A stretch of DNA of 21,188 nt from positions 1 through 21,188 of the forward strand of contig UROO01000028.1 in the NCBI GenBank assembly GCA_900549555.1, in the 5' to 3' direction. A model generated the notes under the pieces. That model was not told where the DNA came from, did not search any database, and saw only the letters and a list, made by a program, of their open reading frames with translations. The position numbers were made by a program, and so were the translations under genes. Shown here in pieces: positions 13,450 to 21,188 of this stretch (position 1 is the first letter of the stretch; every line of letters begins with the position of its first letter). Source of the stretch: an uncultured Collinsella sp. Lineage in GTDB: Bacteria > Actinomycetota > Coriobacteriia > Coriobacteriales > Coriobacteriaceae.

Positions 13450-15087
13450 TTAGCGCTCGTAAATCAAGTTACCTGCCAGGTAGGTGGTCTGAACCTTGGT
13501 AGCCTGGAGCTCTTGTGGATCGACAGTGAGCGGGTTTTGGTCCAAAACTACCAGGTCAGCATACTTGCCGGGCTCCAAGCTGCCAAGGTTTTGCTCGTCG
13601 CCTGCTGCATAGGCGCTGCCCAAGGTGTAGTTGCGCAGAGCCGTTGCTGCATCGATGCGCTCGCTCGGCAACCAGCCGCCCTCGGGCCAGTGGCTTTTGG
13701 GGTCCTGGCGCGTGATAGCCGTGTAGAGCACGTCCATGCTGGTAACGGGCGTGATAGGGCTGTCGGTACCGAAGGCTTGGCGAATGCCGCGCTGCTTATA
13801 GGTTGCGAACGGCCACATGATGCGGCTGCGCTCCAGGCCCAGATCGCGCTCCGGTCCACCCGGGTCGAGTGTAATGTGACAGGGCTGGCTCGAAGCAACC
13901 ACGTTGAGCTTGCGCAAGCGATCGATGTCCTCTGGCAGGAGGTTCTCCAGATGCTCGAGCGTGTTATGACCGTGCTGGGGCAGGCCGTACAGTTCGGCGG
14001 CCTCCTCAAAGATATCGAGCGCGGCATGGATGGCACCGTCGCCGATGACGTGAATACGCACAGTGTGGCCACGCTCCGCGGCCGCCAGAACCAGCTTACG
14101 CATGCGCTCGGCAGGAACTGTCAGACGGCCCTGGTCGCCCGGGAAGCGTGGGTTGGTATAGGGCTCGGTGAGATAGGCCGTGTGTTCGCTCGACACGCCG
14201 TCGAAGAACTGCTTAAAGCCTGGCGCCGAGAGCAGCGCGTTGTTCGCGTAGCGGGTCTGTAGCTCTTCCAAGCGCGACTGGTCATCCAGCAGCGTGGGGA
14301 ACAGATGGGCTCGGATGCCCAACTTGCCGGCTGCCTGCAGCTTGTCATAGACGTCGTCGCGGATAAAATCGCAGCCCGGCATGGGCATGAGCGACATATC
14401 GCATATCGAGGTGATGCCCTGCTCGGCCATACGCCTCATTTGATCGGAGTAAGCGCTTGCAATGCGATCCTCCCCCAGCCACTCAAGGCAGCGCGGTAGC
14501 AACTGCATGGCAGCCGCCTCGTGAGCAATGCCCGTGAGCTCGCCGTTTGCGTCCTTGTCGTAGCTGCCGCCCGCTGGCGGCTCGCTGTCACGCGTGACGC
14601 CGAGCGCCTCGAGTGCGCGGCTGTTGAGCCAAAGCGTGTGCCCGTTGCCCGAATACATAACGCAGGGACGATCGGGGAATGCCGCATCGAGCGACGCCTT
14701 GGTAGGATGCTCGGGCGGGTCCCAACGGTAGTCGCGCCAGCCCTGCGTCACAACCCAAGCGTCGTCGGGCAGGTCCTGGGAAAACTCGAGCGCATGTTGC
14801 ACCAGCGCCGCCTCGGACGTGCCCATATCCATGAGCATGTACGGCGAAGAACCGACCGAGGTATGGAAGAAGTGCAGATGAGCGTCATGGAAACCGGGGC
14901 AGACAAACTGCTCGCCGTAGTCGATAACCGACGTGGCGGCAGGAGCGGCGGCGATCACGTCATCGGGCGCACCGACTGCGACGATACGGTCGCCTGCGAC
15001 GGCAATCGCCAGCTCGCGGGCGGTATCGATGCCGTCTTGCGCGGTAAAGACGTTCTTGGAGCGGATAATCCGATCGATATGTTGCAT
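13450..15087 (-). CDS. amidohydrolase family 3 (YtcJ-like) protein
   Basis: About 545 residues. It is a TIM-barrel metal hydrolase with the typical small beta-sandwich at both ends. The first metal motif is HDAHLHF (H70 and H72). Later landmarks in order are KQFFDGVSSEH, RIHVIGDGAI with its His, NTLEHLENL, AFGTDSPITP (the last metal Asp) and a LGSLEPGKYADLVVLDQNP tail. Relatives hydrolyse amide or ureido-like bonds, but substrates of YtcJ-type members are mostly unknown. The frame stays open far upstream but that part is antisense to the next gene. I choose the ATG at 15087 (MQHIDRII); ATGs at 15093 and 15099 are also possible. It is divergent from the M20D gene and shares a 168-bp intergenic region with it. 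Confidence 0.9.
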   Translation of the reverse strand: MQHIDRIIRSKNVFTAQDGIDTARELAIAVAGDRIVAVGAPDDVIAAAPAATSVIDYGEQFVCPGFHDAHLHFFHTSVGSSPYMLMDMGTSEAALVQHALEFSQDLPDDAWVVTQGWRDYRWDPPEHPTKASLDAAFPDRPCVMYSGNGHTLWLNSRALEALGVTRDSEPPAGGSYDKDANGELTGIAHEAAAMQLLPRCLEWLGEDRIASAYSDQMRRMAEQGITSICDMSLMPMPGCDFIRDDVYDKLQAAGKLGIRAHLFPTLLDDQSRLEELQTRYANNALLSAPGFKQFFDGVSSEHTAYLTEPYTNPRFPGDQGRLTVPAERMRKLVLAAAERGHTVRIHVIGDGAIHAALDIFEEAAELYGLPQHGHNTLEHLENLLPEDIDRLRKLNVVASSQPCHITLDPGGPERDLGLERSRIMWPFATYKQRGIRQAFGTDSPITPVTSMDVLYTAITRQDPKSHWPEGGWLPSERIDAATALRNYTLGSAYAAGDEQNLGSLEPGKYADLVVLDQNPLTVDPQELQATKVQTTYLAGNLIYER

Positions 15088-15174
15088 GGGCATCCCCATC
15101 TCTGGCAGGAAATTCAACACCCCCGAGTGTACTCCCCCGCCCTTGCAACAAAACCCCAAGCGGCAAACGGCAAC

Positions 15175-15204
15175 TTTACCAGCCCTAGCGGCAGGTGGCA
15201 TACT
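15175..15204 (+). promoter_or_regulatory. candidate promoter of the M20D gene
   Basis: TTTACC (15175-15180), 18 nt, CATACT (15199-15204). It lies about 50 nt before the ATG, in the 168-bp region between the divergent genes. For the opposite gene a TACACT in the minus strand near 15128-15133 could be a -10, but no good -35 accompanies it. Confidence 0.35.
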
Positions 15205-15255
15205 GGAGAGAGCCTGTACGATTTTGCGATCAACCCAGCAAGGAGCAAATCGACC

Positions 15256-16719
15256 ATGACGAAGACCAAGGCACAGCAGATTATGGCGGCGACCGAGGCT
15301 CGCGCGGCTGACGACGTCACCGCAGCCATCAAAGATATCGCTACCGAGTTTGAACCCTATATCATCAAGCAGCGTCGGCACTTCCATAAGCACCCGGAGC
15401 TGAGCCTTGCCGAGGAGCGCACGACCTCCGACATCGCCAACCAGCTCGACGCCATGAATATCCCCTACGAGCGTCCGCTCAAGACGGGCCTTGTGGCGAC
15501 CCTTCGCGGCACCGCGCCCGACGCCTATCGCGAGGACGGCACGCCACGCCGCCGCATCCTGCTGCGCGCCGACATCGACGCCCTGCCCGTCACCGAGCAG
15601 ACCGGCGAGGAGTTCGCCAGCGTCAACGAGGGCTGCATGCACGCTTGCGGCCACGACTGTCATATCGCCATGATGCTCGGAACGCTGCAAATCCTGCGCC
15701 ATATGACCGACGACATCCACGGCGAAGTCCGCATCGTATTCCAGCCCAGCGAGGAAAACGGCCAGGGCGCTAAGCTCATGATCGGCACGGGTGTGCTCGA
15801 CGGCGTCGATGGCGCCTACGCCGCGCACATCTGGAGTGAGGTCGACGCCGGCACCGTGAGCTGCGAGCCCGGTCCGCGCATGGCCAATACCGACTGGTTC
15901 CGCATCGACGTCCGCGGCACTTCATGCCACGGCGCCATGCCCCAGCGCGGCCACGACGCCGTCATGGTTGCCGCCGAAATCGTCAACGCCCTGCAGACCA
16001 TCGTTTCGCGCGAGATCAGCCCCTACGAGCCGGCCGTCATCACCGTCGGCGAGCTGCATGGCGGAACTGCGCGCAACGTTATCGCCGGCACGGCCTACCT
16101 CGCCGGCACAGTGCGCACCTACGGCGATTCGACCCACGAGGAAATGCCGGAGCTCATGCGCCGCATCGTGGAGCATACCGCGGCAGCTCTGGGCGCCGAG
16201 GCAGAGCTCACCGACTACACCATCGCCAACTACAAGGTCGAAAACGACGCCGCCTCGAGCGAGCGCTGCCGTCAGGCTGTAATCAAGTGCCTGGGCCCCA
16301 CCGGCCAAGGCCATTATCGCGGCACGCTTTCGGGCGAGGATTTTTCGGAGTACCTGCGTCGCGTACCGGGCGTGCTCGCCTTTGTAGGTACGCGCAACCC
16401 CAAGATTGGCGCCACGTACGCCCAGCATTCCTGTTTTTACAAGATTGACGAGTCGGTACTGGCCAAGGGTTCCATGGTAGCCGCCCAATATGCCATCGAC
16501 TTTTTGGCCGAGCCCACGCAAGAGGAGCTCGACGGCCCCGCGATTACCGCGGTCGCCGAAACCAACCCCGATCTGGCCGCCAAGTTGCGCTCTGCCAAGG
16601 CGACGACCGCCGAGGCTCGCGACGCCATCCATGATGCCCGCACGGCTCGCCATGCCGCAATCAAGGGCATCCACGACGCACGCGCTGCAGCACGCCGCGA
16701 GGAGAAGCACGACGAGTAA
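15256..16719 (+). CDS. M20D-family amidohydrolase / metallopeptidase with helical C-terminal tail
   Basis: About 487 residues. The first roughly 415 match the M20D group (hippurate, IAA-amino-acid and N-acyl-amino-acid hydrolases). RHFHKHPELS is at 41-50 and RADIDALPV at 104-112. MHACGHDCH carries metal ligands C131 and H133; EENGQGAK has E166/E167; H191 and the C-terminal H391 in YAQHSCFYK complete the site. A dimerisation lid domain lies near 215-330. The last 65-70 residues (from about 420) are an Ala/Arg-rich helical tail with a loosely repeated IHDAR unit (458-462, 472-476), which family members usually lack. AAGGAG lies about 10 nt before the ATG at 15256; the frame is open further upstream but has no start signal there. 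The exact substrate is unknown. Confidence 0.92.
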   Translation: MTKTKAQQIMAATEARAADDVTAAIKDIATEFEPYIIKQRRHFHKHPELSLAEERTTSDIANQLDAMNIPYERPLKTGLVATLRGTAPDAYREDGTPRRRILLRADIDALPVTEQTGEEFASVNEGCMHACGHDCHIAMMLGTLQILRHMTDDIHGEVRIVFQPSEENGQGAKLMIGTGVLDGVDGAYAAHIWSEVDAGTVSCEPGPRMANTDWFRIDVRGTSCHGAMPQRGHDAVMVAAEIVNALQTIVSREISPYEPAVITVGELHGGTARNVIAGTAYLAGTVRTYGDSTHEEMPELMRRIVEHTAAALGAEAELTDYTIANYKVENDAASSERCRQAVIKCLGPTGQGHYRGTLSGEDFSEYLRRVPGVLAFVGTRNPKIGATYAQHSCFYKIDESVLAKGSMVAAQYAIDFLAEPTQEELDGPAITAVAETNPDLAAKLRSAKATTAEARDAIHDARTARHAAIKGIHDARAAARREEKHDE

Positions 16720-16764
16720 TCGATTCGCTGGCATCTCGCAGTCATAGCCACATCGCGATGTCAA

Positions 16765-16800
16765 AGCGGGGGCGGACGTTTCGACACGTCCGCCCCCGCT
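16765..16800. terminator. bidirectional terminator between convergent genes
   Basis: Perfect 15-bp arms (16765-16779 and 16786-16800) around a TTCGAC loop, very GC-rich. It lies 45 nt after the M20D stop and 60 nt after the stop of the zinc-ribbon gene on the other strand, so it probably serves both. T-tracts on either side are short. Confidence 0.75.
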
Positions 16801-16859
16801 CATTCTTCAAGCGCTATTTCTACTATTTCTACCCCGTCCCCAAATGGCAGACGGCATGG

Positions 16860-18179
<1,320 letters not shown>

Positions 18180-18328
18180 AGAATCATCCCTTCGTATCTT
18201 GAACGAATCACCTGGATCGCAAACGATGTCTTTAGCATCATTATTGCCCAATGTGGGGTCAAATACTCAAAGATGACCGATTTGCAAGATACACGGCGCC
18301 AGCAGGCGGTTCGTTGAATACGTCTGTG

Positions 18329-19351
18329 CTAGTTTGTTCCGCGGAAGCCCTTGCCGACGATCTCGGAGCTATCGACGATGGTGATGAAGGCGCCAGGGTC
18401 AATCTCGCGGGTATAGCGGCGCAGTTGCACTGCCTCGCGACGGCTCAGCACGCTCATAATCACCGTGACGCACTTGCCCGAAAAGGCGCCGTAGCCACGG
18501 CTGATCGTTGCCGTGCGGTTGAGATGCTTGACGATAAACTCCTCGACCTTAAGGGGCTCGGAGCAAATGACCGTGCAGACTTTGCGCAGGTGAATGCTCT
18601 CGATGGCTTTGTCGACCACGAGTGTCTTGGCAAACAGGCCGAGCACGCAATACAGACCGACACGCGGGCCGTACAAGAAGGCCGCGATGGTCACGATGCC
18701 GATATCGACCAGCAGCAGGGCGCGGCCAATCTCGAGCGTCGTGCGGCGCTTGAGGATCATAGCGAGAATGTCCGTGCCGCCCGTCGAGGCGCCGATGTCA
18801 AAGACAATAGCGCTGCCGAGCGCCGGCAAGATGACGGCAAAACACAGGTCGAGCCACATATCACCCGTCAGAGAGACATTGGTCGGAATAAAGAGCTCAA
18901 ACAGCGAAACATAGGCGGACAGCGCAAACGAGGCGAAGACACTCCACAGGATTGCCTTGCGCTCCAAAAAGATAAAGCCCAAAACGACGAGAACCGCGTT
19001 GATAATCCACATAAAGACGCCGACGGGCAGAGTCGGGAACAGCGTGGACAGAATGACCGACACGCCCGAGGTGCCGCCAAAAGCAAAGTGATTAGGGGTT
19101 TTAAACGCAACGATGGCGAAGGCCGTAAGAATCAGACCCAGATTGAGCTCGGCAAAAAAGCGCGGGAAGCCTGGCTCCTGGCTGCGCTTTTGACCGGCAC
19201 GCTCGCCGCGTTCGATATCGGTGCGATCAACCACGCGCTCCATCGGCACCACGGGAGGACGATGCATCTCCTCGGCAGCACGCGATGCCGCCTCTGCCGC
19301 GGCGGCCTCAATCGCCCATGCCTTGCTTTCTGTTTCGCGCTCGTCAGCCAT
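18329..19351 (-). CDS. YitT family membrane protein (DUF161/DUF2179)
   Basis: 340 residues. An N-terminal cytoplasmic part of about 65 residues (Ala/Glu helix then basic) is longer than in typical YitT proteins. Five or so membrane segments follow (about 71-84, 95-129, 133-153, 168-188, 211-227). The family glycine motifs are present: FGGTSGVSVIL (91-101) and GASTGGTDILAMIL (187-200). The soluble DUF2179 domain covers about 255-335, ending in YTREIDPGAFITIVDSSEIVGKGF. The family's transport or signalling role is not established. GAGGGG lies about 9 nt before the ATG at 19351. No good terminator was seen between this gene and the zinc-ribbon gene downstream, so read-through is possible. Confidence 0.92.
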   Translation of the reverse strand: MADERETESKAWAIEAAAAEAASRAAEEMHRPPVVPMERVVDRTDIERGERAGQKRSQEPGFPRFFAELNLGLILTAFAIVAFKTPNHFAFGGTSGVSVILSTLFPTLPVGVFMWIINAVLVVLGFIFLERKAILWSVFASFALSAYVSLFELFIPTNVSLTGDMWLDLCFAVILPALGSAIVFDIGASTGGTDILAMILKRRTTLEIGRALLLVDIGIVTIAAFLYGPRVGLYCVLGLFAKTLVVDKAIESIHLRKVCTVICSEPLKVEEFIVKHLNRTATISRGYGAFSGKCVTVIMSVLSRREAVQLRRYTREIDPGAFITIVDSSEIVGKGFRGTN

Positions 19352-19440
19352 TACGGCAACCCCTCGTTAACAATTTGGAAACAATGCGCCCATTAGGGTA
19401 ACGCGGAACGCGACGATTGCAACCCCTAGTTAGACGAGCG

Positions 19441-19464
19441 GTATGCCTACATCGGGGGGCATAC
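19441..19464 (-). terminator. second hairpin of a tandem pair after the Asp23 gene
   Basis: GTATGCC (19441-19447) pairs perfectly with GGCATAC (19458-19464), 10-nt loop. It lies directly beyond the main hairpin in the minus-strand direction. It could be a back-up terminator or an operator for the yitT gene. Confidence 0.45.
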
Positions 19465-19468
19465 AAAT

Positions 19469-19506
19469 AACGGCCGGCCACGCTTTTGCTTGCGCGGTCG
19501 GCCGTT
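19469..19506 (-). terminator. terminator of the amaP-DUF2273-asp23 operon
   Basis: AACGGCCG (19469-19476) pairs with CGGCCGTT (19499-19506), and the stem continues inward through CC/GG and CGC/GCG pairs around a TTTTGCTT loop. It lies 53 nt beyond the Asp23 stop. ATTTGTATG follows on the minus strand. Confidence 0.65.
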
Positions 19507-19559
19507 TAACGTTTTCGCAGATAAAACCTGCCAAAACAAACCTGTCCCTTTTTGGAAGG

Positions 19560-20075
19560 TTACTCGTGCTGGCTGGTGCGGTGCTCGTACTCCTCGGGGG
19601 TGATGACGTCCTCGATGCGCAGGTTGACGCCCGCCACCTCAAGGCCGGTCATCGCGGCAAGGCGCTCAGTGACACGTGCCTTGACATCGTCGAAGATCGC
19701 GGGCGCATAGGCGCCGTACTCGATGATGACGGAGATGTTGACGACCACGCGATTGTCATCGGTGACCTCGACCGTCACGCCCTTGGTCAGATTCTCGGCA
19801 CCAAACTGCTCCTGCACAAAGTGCAGGAGGTTACCCTTCATGCCCAGAACGTGCGGAACCTCGCGGGTGGCCATGGCAACGATCTTCTCGATCACACCGT
19901 TGGAATAGGTCAGCGAGTCCTCGGACTCGTCCGCTTCCTCGTCATCCTCATCCACATCGGACTCGGCCTCGACGAGCGCCTCATCCTCGAGCGTTACGTC
20001 CTCGGCCTCGGCGGTGACGGTCTCGTCTGTCTCGAGCTCGGTATCGGCCACATCGACCTTCGTATTAAAAGCCAT
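19560..20075 (-). CDS. Asp23/Gls24 family envelope stress protein
   Basis: 171 residues. The first 55 or so are strongly acidic (a run of Asp/Glu at 38-53) and probably disordered. The Asp23/Gls24 domain runs from YSNGVIEKIVAMATREVPHVLGM (57-79) through VTVEVTDDNRVVVNISVIIEYG (100-121) to VNLRIEDVITPE (150-161). Known relatives are abundant, sit under the membrane through AmaP and help cope with cell-envelope stress. AAGGAGG about 5 nt before the ATG at 20075 is a strong ribosome site, which fits high output. It is the last gene of the operon, 44 nt after the DUF2273 gene. Confidence 0.93.
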   Translation of the reverse strand: MAFNTKVDVADTELETDETVTAEAEDVTLEDEALVEAESDVDEDDEEADESEDSLTYSNGVIEKIVAMATREVPHVLGMKGNLLHFVQEQFGAENLTKGVTVEVTDDNRVVVNISVIIEYGAYAPAIFDDVKARVTERLAAMTGLEVAGVNLRIEDVITPEEYEHRTSQHE

Positions 20076-20119
20076 GGTTCCTCCTTATGCCTGCCGCGGA
20101 TGCGACAGTCGAATACATA

Positions 20120-20497
20120 TTAGCGACCGCTAAACAGACGGCCGAAGAAGTTGACGATCCCGTTCTCGCCGTCGCGAATTTGGCCGATCACAGCGCCGAT
20201 CAGCACGAAGAATGCAATGACGAGCGTGTCCCACAGGCCGAGCGTGAGTACCAACACAGCGAGGATAAAGCCAGCGACGGCGCCGAGCGTGGTGTTGGGA
20301 TGGCGCACAGCATAGCTCCAGATGGCAGCGCCCGTACCCTTGATGAGACCCATAGCCTCGTCAAAATCCGCGGCTGCCGCGTCTTGTAACTCGGTTGCCT
20401 CTGCTTTGGAATCAACAGGTTCGCTCGCCGGTGTGGCGCTCTGGTCAATCGTCAGGCGCGGCGTACGAGCGGTCTTATCTTGATTGGTATCACTCAC
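20120..20497 (-). CDS. small membrane protein, DUF2273-like
   Basis: 125 residues. The N-terminal half (1-65) is polar and Ala/Asp/Glu-rich. Then two adjacent membrane helices (about 69-88 and 90-107) in the pattern TLGAVAGFILAVLVLTLGLWDTLVIAFFVLIGAVIG match the short DUF2273 proteins found beside Asp23 and AmaP; the polar extension is unusual. The frame is open upstream, but the GTG at 20497 has GGAGG 6 nt before it and overlaps the amaP stop by 8 nt, so I use it. The role is unproven; a membrane partner of the Asp23 module is likely. Confidence 0.87.
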   Translation of the reverse strand: MSDTNQDKTARTPRLTIDQSATPASEPVDSKAEATELQDAAAADFDEAMGLIKGTGAAIWSYAVRHPNTTLGAVAGFILAVLVLTLGLWDTLVIAFFVLIGAVIGQIRDGENGIVNFFGRLFSGR

Positions 20498-21035
20498 CGG
20501 AAACCTCCACGGTCTGGACGGTAGTCTTGGACGGCAAAAAACGGACGCGCGTGGTCGTACCCGGCGTGCCGAGCATGGTGTCGCAAGCTTCCTCGATGCG
20601 CTGCTGCATCGCGGTAGCCAGAGATGCCACGTCCTTATCGTCAAGCGCGATAGCCTCGACCTTAAATCGGACGTGCGAATCGTCGGGGCCTTGGACGCGG
20701 GCCTCGACATGCTCGACCATCACGCGGTCGTCGCGCTCGGCAGCAGCCCTAGCACACGAAGAAAGCGCCGCGAGCGTGACCTCGATATTGCGCTCTCCCG
20801 CCGGATGCACACAGGACGGCTCGCGACGAGCAAACATCAGGCGGAAGAAGCTTACCAGCACGCCGATCGCCACAACTCCGCCGCATGCCGTCACGATAAT
20901 GCGCGGCATGGGGTCGCGCATCAGCAGCATAAAGCGATACGTATACGGCCCCCAAAACTGGCAGGCAAGCGTACCCAGCGCCACGATGGCGGCAGCAAGA
21001 TACACGATCGCTAGGGCTCGTTTGAGTACGCGCAC
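20490..21035 (-). CDS. amaP: alkaline shock response membrane anchor protein AmaP
   Basis: 181 residues. Two membrane helices (about 6-26 and 46-66) are joined by a loop with Trp and Tyr, then comes a soluble domain of about 110 residues containing VEVTLAALSS-like and VRFKVEAIAL strands, as in AmaP, which tethers Asp23 to the membrane. The start is a GTG at 21035 with AAGGGAG about 7 nt upstream. It is the first gene of the three-gene operon. The match is based on architecture and on the DUF2273/Asp23 neighbours; sequence conservation in this family is low. Confidence 0.87.
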   Translation of the reverse strand: MRVLKRALAIVYLAAAIVALGTLACQFWGPYTYRFMLLMRDPMPRIIVTACGGVVAIGVLVSFFRLMFARREPSCVHPAGERNIEVTLAALSSCARAAAERDDRVMVEHVEARVQGPDDSHVRFKVEAIALDDKDVASLATAMQQRIEEACDTMLGTPGTTTRVRFLPSKTTVQTVEVSGE

Positions 21036-21085
21036 GTGGCGCTCCCTTCAAATCTCGGCTCTCGAAATGCAAAACGGTTCGCATC

Positions 21086-21091
21086 ATTATA
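21086..21091 (-). promoter_or_regulatory. perfect -10 box before amaP
   Basis: TATAAT on the minus strand, 50 nt before the amaP GTG. No good -35 is seen 16-18 nt upstream because that space is taken by a terminator stem. It may be a weak or alternative-sigma promoter, or a chance product of the terminator's T-tract. Confidence 0.4.
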
Positions 21092-21094
21092 AAA

Positions 21095-21132
21095 GAGCCG
21101 GGTCCGGTGCTGTACGCACGCGGATCCGGCTC
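21095..21132 (-). terminator. terminator of a gene beyond the right edge
   Basis: 12-bp arms (21095-21106 and 21121-21132, one mismatch) with an inner GTGC/GCAC stem. On the minus strand it is followed by TTTTATAAT. It would end a minus-strand gene whose body lies outside the insert. Confidence 0.75.
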
Positions 21133-21140
21133 ATCTATTC

Positions 21141-21188
21141 CTGTCTCTTATACACATCTGACGCTGCCGACGAACTCTAGGGTGTAGA
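21141..21188. other. Nextera i5-side adapter (non-genomic)
   Basis: The reverse complement of the Nextera mosaic end and read-1 adapter, then an 8-nt index ACTCTAGG and GTGTAGA from the P5 primer. From memory the index matches i5 S516. The coding-looking frame that runs into this end is artificial beyond 21140. Confidence 0.97.

Noticed and set aside
14521..15255. N-terminal extension of the M20D protein
   Set aside because: It runs antisense through the YtcJ-like gene. The ATG at 15256 has a good ribosome site and the normal family start.
15088..15828. N-terminal extension of the YtcJ-like protein
   Set aside because: It would be antisense to the M20D gene, which has clear catalytic motifs, and it precedes the normal family start.

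Overview
The insert looks like chromosomal DNA from a high-GC Gram-positive gut actinobacterium of the class Coriobacteriia, most likely Collinsella or a close relative. This is inferred from the GC-rich coding, the gene content, the fused ECF ATPase and the style of the GroES, GroEL and Arg proteins; no database search was run. The first 47 and last 48 bases are not genomic. They are Nextera transposon/index adapters, so the biological insert is about 48-21140 and nothing should be inferred from how it ends.

Layout. (1) 48-556: no gene; a hairpin terminator, a hairpin-rich stretch and a 222-bp element bounded by 29-bp inverted repeats. (2) 557-5437, minus strand: arginine biosynthesis operon argC-argJ-argB-argD. 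It has two ArgR-type boxes exactly 21 bp apart upstream of argC, a possible attenuator between argC and argJ, and a terminator after argD. (3) 5705-10166, minus strand: a predicted riboflavin operon. It runs from a promoter through an FMN riboswitch to ribU, ecfA (two ATPases fused in one chain), ecfT and two tandem FMN-binding split-barrel genes. The ribU/ecfA/ecfT genes overlap by 4 nt and 1 nt. (4) 10333-12877: groES-groEL, bracketed by two very long perfect palindromes. (5) 12878-13449: no credible gene, but a second inverted-repeat element and a terminator. (6) 13450-16719: a divergent pair, a YtcJ-like amidohydrolase (minus) and an M20D amidohydrolase/peptidase (plus). (7) 16860-19351, minus strand: a zinc-ribbon membrane protein with a Glu-Pro tail, and a YitT-family membrane protein. 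(8) 19560-21035, minus strand: an envelope-stress operon amaP - DUF2273 - Asp23/Gls24.

How the parts work together. The arg genes make ornithine from glutamate through the acetyl-recycling route. The ECF genes import riboflavin under FMN feedback, and the two downstream split-barrel proteins may be co-regulated flavin users. The AmaP/DUF2273/Asp23 set is a membrane-anchored envelope module.

Most unusual signal. The two palindromes around groESL have unrelated sequences but the same geometry: perfect 37-bp arms around a 69-bp spacer that carries a second hairpin, 143 bp in total each. One lies 26 bp past the groEL stop and the other about 170 bp before the groES start. I know of no named feature class that fits. 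No CRISPR array, complete tRNA, rRNA, transposase gene or phage gene was seen.
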